Source: Burkholderiales bacterium
GTDB lineage: Bacteria > Pseudomonadota > Gammaproteobacteria > Burkholderiales > Burkholderiaceae_C
Direction: 5' to 3'
DNA: 8,835 nt
Assembly (NCBI GenBank): GCA_947448105.1
Contig: CANFNE010000098.1
Location: forward strand, 1 to 8,835
Shown here: in pieces, positions 6,622 to 8,835 of the stretch
How positions within the stretch are numbered: position 1 is the stretch's first letter
Layout of the letters: the number at the start of each line of letters is the position of its first letter
Program-made: the position numbers and the translations under genes
Notes under the pieces: generated by a model
What the model was told of the DNA's origin: nothing
The model's database searches: none
What the model saw: the letters and a program-made list of their open reading frames with translations, nothing else

Positions 6622-7074
6622 ATGACGATTGACGGGATCCATTTCACACCTTATGCCGCGTTGGCGGGGGGCCTGCTTTTGGGCCTGGCCTCGGCGGCTT
6701 TTATCTTGCTCCATGGCCGCATTTTGGGCATCAGCGGCATCTTGGGCGGCTTGCTGGTGCCGCTCAAGGGCGATATGGGCTGGCGCGTCGCGTTTTTACT
6801 GGGCATGGCCTGTGCGCCGACGGTCTTTGGGCTGCTGTTCCCCGTGGACATGCAGCTGGCACCCCGCATCGAGACCGACTATGGGGTGCTGGTGGTGGCC
6901 GGGCTGCTGGTGGGCGTGGGCACCAGTTATGCGTCGGGCTGCACCAGCGGACACGGCGTGTGCGGCCTGTCGCGTTTGTCACCACGCTCGCTGTTCGCCA
7001 CCGGCAGCTTTATGGCGGCAGGTTTTTTGGTGGTTTTTGCCGTGCGCCACCTCGTGCAAGGAGCGTCCGCATGA
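6622..7074 (+). CDS. YeeE/YedE-family sulfur-compound permease, first half (PmpA-like)
   Basis: A 150-residue inner-membrane protein with about four hydrophobic segments (roughly 10-30, 54-74, 87-104 and 123-143). The family signature SGCTSGHGVCGLSR lies at 105-118, with C107, H111 and C114; in the YeeE/TsuA thiosulfate transporter, conserved cysteines in similar motifs lie on the substrate path. The repeat motif GISGILGGL (36-44) is also family-typical. Single-gene YeeE proteins are about twice this length; here the transporter is split in two, as in PmpA/PmpB pairs. Uptake of thiosulfate or another reduced sulfur species is inferred from family. The ATG at 6622 follows a good ribosome site, AAAGGAA at 6608-6614. 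The stop overlaps the next start (ATGA), so the halves should be made together in equal amounts. Confidence 0.9.
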   Translation: MTIDGIHFTPYAALAGGLLLGLASAAFILLHGRILGISGILGGLLVPLKGDMGWRVAFLLGMACAPTVFGLLFPVDMQLAPRIETDYGVLVVAGLLVGVGTSYASGCTSGHGVCGLSRLSPRSLFATGSFMAAGFLVVFAVRHLVQGASA

Positions 7075-7517
7075 AACGCATCAGTGAATTTTTGGTCGGC
7101 CTGCTGTTTGGCCTGGGCCTGATGCTCTCTGGCATGACCGACCCCGGCAAGGTGCTGGGCTTTTTGGATTTGGCAGGGGCCTGGGATCCGTCGCTGGCGC
7201 TGGTGATGGGCGGCGCCATCGCGGTGGGGCTGGCTGCGTTTGCCGTGGCAAAGCGGCGCACCCAGGCGTTTTTCGGCGACGCGCTGCAGTGGCCCGATTC
7301 CAACGCCATCGACAAACGCCTGATGCTCGGCTCTGTGGTGTTCGGTGCCGGTTGGGGTTTGGCCGGGTTTTGCCCCGGTCCGGCCGTGGTGTCCATGGCC
7401 GCAGGCCAGCCCAAGGCGGCCGTGTTTGTAGCGGCCATGCTGGCGGGCATGGCGCTGTTTGAGGTGCTCGATCGCCGCGTTCACCGTGGGGCTGGGGGCT
7501 TGAGCGACGGCGCCTGA
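7071..7517 (+). CDS. YeeE/YedE-family permease, second half (PmpB-like, DUF6691 type)
   Basis: A 148-residue membrane protein with about four hydrophobic segments (roughly 6-22, 41-60, 85-105 and 115-132). It carries two family blocks: SGMTDPGKVLGFLD at 20-33, and GLAGFCPGPAVV at 96-107 with C101, which aligns in role with the cysteine motif of the first half. It should assemble with the upstream protein into one permease. The ATG at 7071 overlaps the upstream stop by 4 bp and has a strong ribosome site, AAGGAG at 7058-7063, inside the upstream gene. That site excludes the longer in-frame opening beginning at 6960. In other bacteria such pairs often sit beside sulfide-responsive repressors or sulfur oxidation genes; no such gene is visible within this window. 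Confidence 0.9.
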   Translation: MKRISEFLVGLLFGLGLMLSGMTDPGKVLGFLDLAGAWDPSLALVMGGAIAVGLAAFAVAKRRTQAFFGDALQWPDSNAIDKRLMLGSVVFGAGWGLAGFCPGPAVVSMAAGQPKAAVFVAAMLAGMALFEVLDRRVHRGAGGLSDGA

Positions 7518-7581
7518 GAAAGCCTGCGGTGCGCGCGTGAGAAAATGCGCCTCAATTACCCCCATACCGCAGGAACACCCC

Positions 7582-8686
7582 ATGGACGCAGAACGCACCA
7601 ACCTCATTGGCACCCAACTCAACGACCTCAGCGCGCGCACCGCCGAGCTTCGGGGGTATCTTTGACTACGCTGCCAAATCGGAACGCCTGCGCACGGTTA
7701 ACGCCTCGCTAGAAGACCCCAGCGTCTGGAACGACCCCAAGCGCGCCCAAGAGCTGGGCAAAGAGAAAAAAGCGCTTGAGGGCGTGGTCGTCACGCTCGA
7801 CGACCTGGACCGCGACCTGGCAGACAACACCGAGTTGTATGAAATGTCCAAGGACGATGGTGACGAAGCCGGCCTGCTGACCATTGAGGCCGAAGCCGCC
7901 ACCCTGGCCACGACCATCGAGGGCCTGGAATTTCGGCGCATGTTCAACAACCCGGCCGATCCGCTGAACTGCTTTTTGGACATCCAGTCGGGCGCGGGCG
8001 GCACCGAAGCCTGCGACTGGGCCAGCATGCTGCTGCGCCAGTACCTGCGCTACGCCGAACGCAAGGGCTTTGCCACCACCGTGGAAGACGAAACCGCGGG
8101 CGACATTGCCGGCATCAAGGGCGCGACCATCAAGATCGAGGGCGAATACGCTTTTGGCCTGCTGCGCACCGAGACCGGCGTGCACCGCCTGGTGCGCAAG
8201 AGCCCGTTTGACAGCTCAGGCGGGCGCCACACCAGCTTTGCCAGCGTGTTTGTCTACCCCGAGATTGACGACTCGATCGAGATCGACATCAACCCGTCGG
8301 ACGTGCGGGTGGACACCTTTCGCGCCAGTGGCGCGGGCGGCCAGCACATCAACAAGACCGACTCGGCCGTGCGCCTGACGCACATCCCCACCGGCATCGT
8401 GGTGCAATGCCAGGACGGCCGCAGCCAGCATGGCAACCGCGACGTGGCATGGAAGCGCCTGCGCAGCCGCCTCTATGACTTTGAACTGCGCAAGCAACAA
8501 GAAGCCCAGCAAAAGCTCGAAGACACCAAGACCGACGTGGGCTGGGGCCACCAGATTCGCTCGTATGTGCTGGACAACAGCCGCATCAAAGACCTGCGCA
8601 CCAATTACGAGACCTCGGCCACGCAAAAAGTGCTGGACGGGGACTTAGACCCCTTTATCCAAGCCTCGCTCAAGCAAGGCGTTTAA
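7582..8686 (+). CDS. prfB: Peptide chain release factor 2, with programmed +1 frameshift
   Basis: Class I release factor that recognises UGA and UAA in the ribosomal A site and triggers peptide release. Translation begins at ATG 7582, 7 bases after AGGA (7571-7574), reads 27 codons to an in-frame TGA at 7663-7665, and continues after a +1 shift from GAC 7664. The joined product is 27 + 340 = 367 residues, close to E. coli RF2 (365). The stop-codon reading tripeptide is S207-P208-F209, which marks RF2 rather than RF1 (PxT). The catalytic loop is G252-G253-Q254 in ASGAGGQHINKT, and the residue matching E. coli position 246 is Ala rather than the less active Thr of strain K-12. The C-terminal block IRSYVLDNSRIKDLRT is also typical. 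The coding region is therefore join(7582..7662,7664..8686); a plain open-frame caller would give a wrong N-terminus. pepN follows 44 bp downstream. Confidence 0.97.
7651..7666 (+). promoter_or_regulatory. prfB: RF2 autoregulatory +1 frameshift site
   Basis: The site reads CGG GGG TAT CTT TGA C. An internal Shine-Dalgarno-like G-run lies three bases before the slippery CTT codon (7660-7662), followed by TGA (7663-7665) and C. This is the same arrangement as the classical E. coli prfB site. When RF2 is scarce the ribosome pauses at TGA, the CTT-decoding tRNA slips to TTT, and translation continues at GAC. When RF2 is plentiful, synthesis ends after 27 residues. Confidence 0.97.
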
Positions 8687-8693
8687 CACAAGA

Positions 8694-8708
8694 GAGCCAC
8701 AATGGCTC
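8694..8708 (+). other. Small hairpin between prfB and pepN
   Basis: GAGCCA (8694-8699) and TGGCTC (8703-8708) form a perfect 6-bp stem with a CAA loop, 8 bp after the prfB stop and ahead of the pepN ribosome site. No T-run follows, so termination is unlikely. It could stabilise the prfB 3' end or be incidental. Confidence 0.35.
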
Positions 8709-8730
8709 CAGCCCACAGGAGAGTTTCCCG

Positions 8731-8835
8731 ATGTTGACATTTCGCGAAGGCCAGGCCCCCGCCACCACCGTGCGCCGGGGCGACTACACGCCCCCGGCGT
8801 TCTGGATTGACACCGTCGATTTGGCGTTTGACCTG
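8731..8835 (+). CDS. pepN: Aminopeptidase N (5' end only; cut by window edge)
   Basis: The first 35 codons of what looks like aminopeptidase N, a zinc M1-family metallopeptidase of about 880-900 residues that removes N-terminal residues from peptides in the cytoplasm. The visible part carries the typical bacterial PepN opening, RRGDYTPPAFWIDTVDLAFDL (residues 15-35), which matches the RxDYxPPxYxIDxVDLxFDL pattern of the family. The HEXXH zinc site lies far beyond the window and cannot be checked. The ATG at 8731 is supported by a strong ribosome site, AGGAGAG at 8717-8723, 7 bases upstream. No terminator separates it from prfB, 44 bp upstream, so read-through from prfB is plausible. Confidence 0.85.
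   Translation, partial: MLTFREGQAPATTVRRGDYTPPAFWIDTVDLAFDL

Noticed and set aside
7518..7581. A promoter for prfB, for example GAAAAT at 7541-7546 with an upstream TG.
   Set aside because: Only 4 of 6 matches to a -10 box and no -35 at a proper distance, so not supported.

Overview
The window looks like chromosomal DNA of a GC-rich betaproteobacterium. Order Burkholderiales, and most likely family Comamonadaceae, is suggested by the style of the proteins and by gene neighbours such as rubredoxin / ThiD-like kinase / hemL and prfB / pepN. This placement is inferred from protein character, not from a database search. Coding density is high, and no insertion sequence, phage gene, CRISPR array, tRNA or rRNA was seen.

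Layout. (1) 1-164, minus strand: a rubredoxin cut by the window edge. It diverges from (2) a plus-strand pair at 281-2519, a divergent ThiD-like kinase overlapping hemL (glutamate-1-semialdehyde aminomutase, tetrapyrrole synthesis), closed by a probable Rho-independent terminator. (3) 2565-5598, minus strand: an AMP-forming acyl-CoA synthetase followed 49 bp downstream by a Tas-type aldo/keto reductase; the reductase converges on hemL. (4) 5606-6508, plus strand: an alpha/beta hydrolase that starts only 7 bp from the synthetase start, head to head. (5) 6509-6621: a non-coding leader with several inverted repeats. (6) 6622-7517: two overlapping membrane genes, the two halves of a YeeE/YedE-type (PmpA/PmpB-like) sulfur-compound permease. 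(7) 7582-8686: prfB (release factor 2) with the classical programmed +1 frameshift. (8) From 8731 to the window end: the start of pepN (aminopeptidase N).

How the genes relate. The window is mostly housekeeping: cofactor synthesis, translation termination, peptide turnover and fatty-acid or carboxylate activation. The acyl-CoA synthetase and the divergent hydrolase share a very small intergenic region and are probably co-regulated or mutually constrained. The permease halves form one translationally coupled unit.

I found no convincing new multi-gene system. The points most worth a second look are the ThiD-like kinase with altered active-site motifs, the 7-bp divergent start region with nested inverted repeats and possible leaderless transcripts, and a pseudoknot-like fold upstream of the permease genes. 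The prfB frameshift is the clearest special mechanism, but it is well known.
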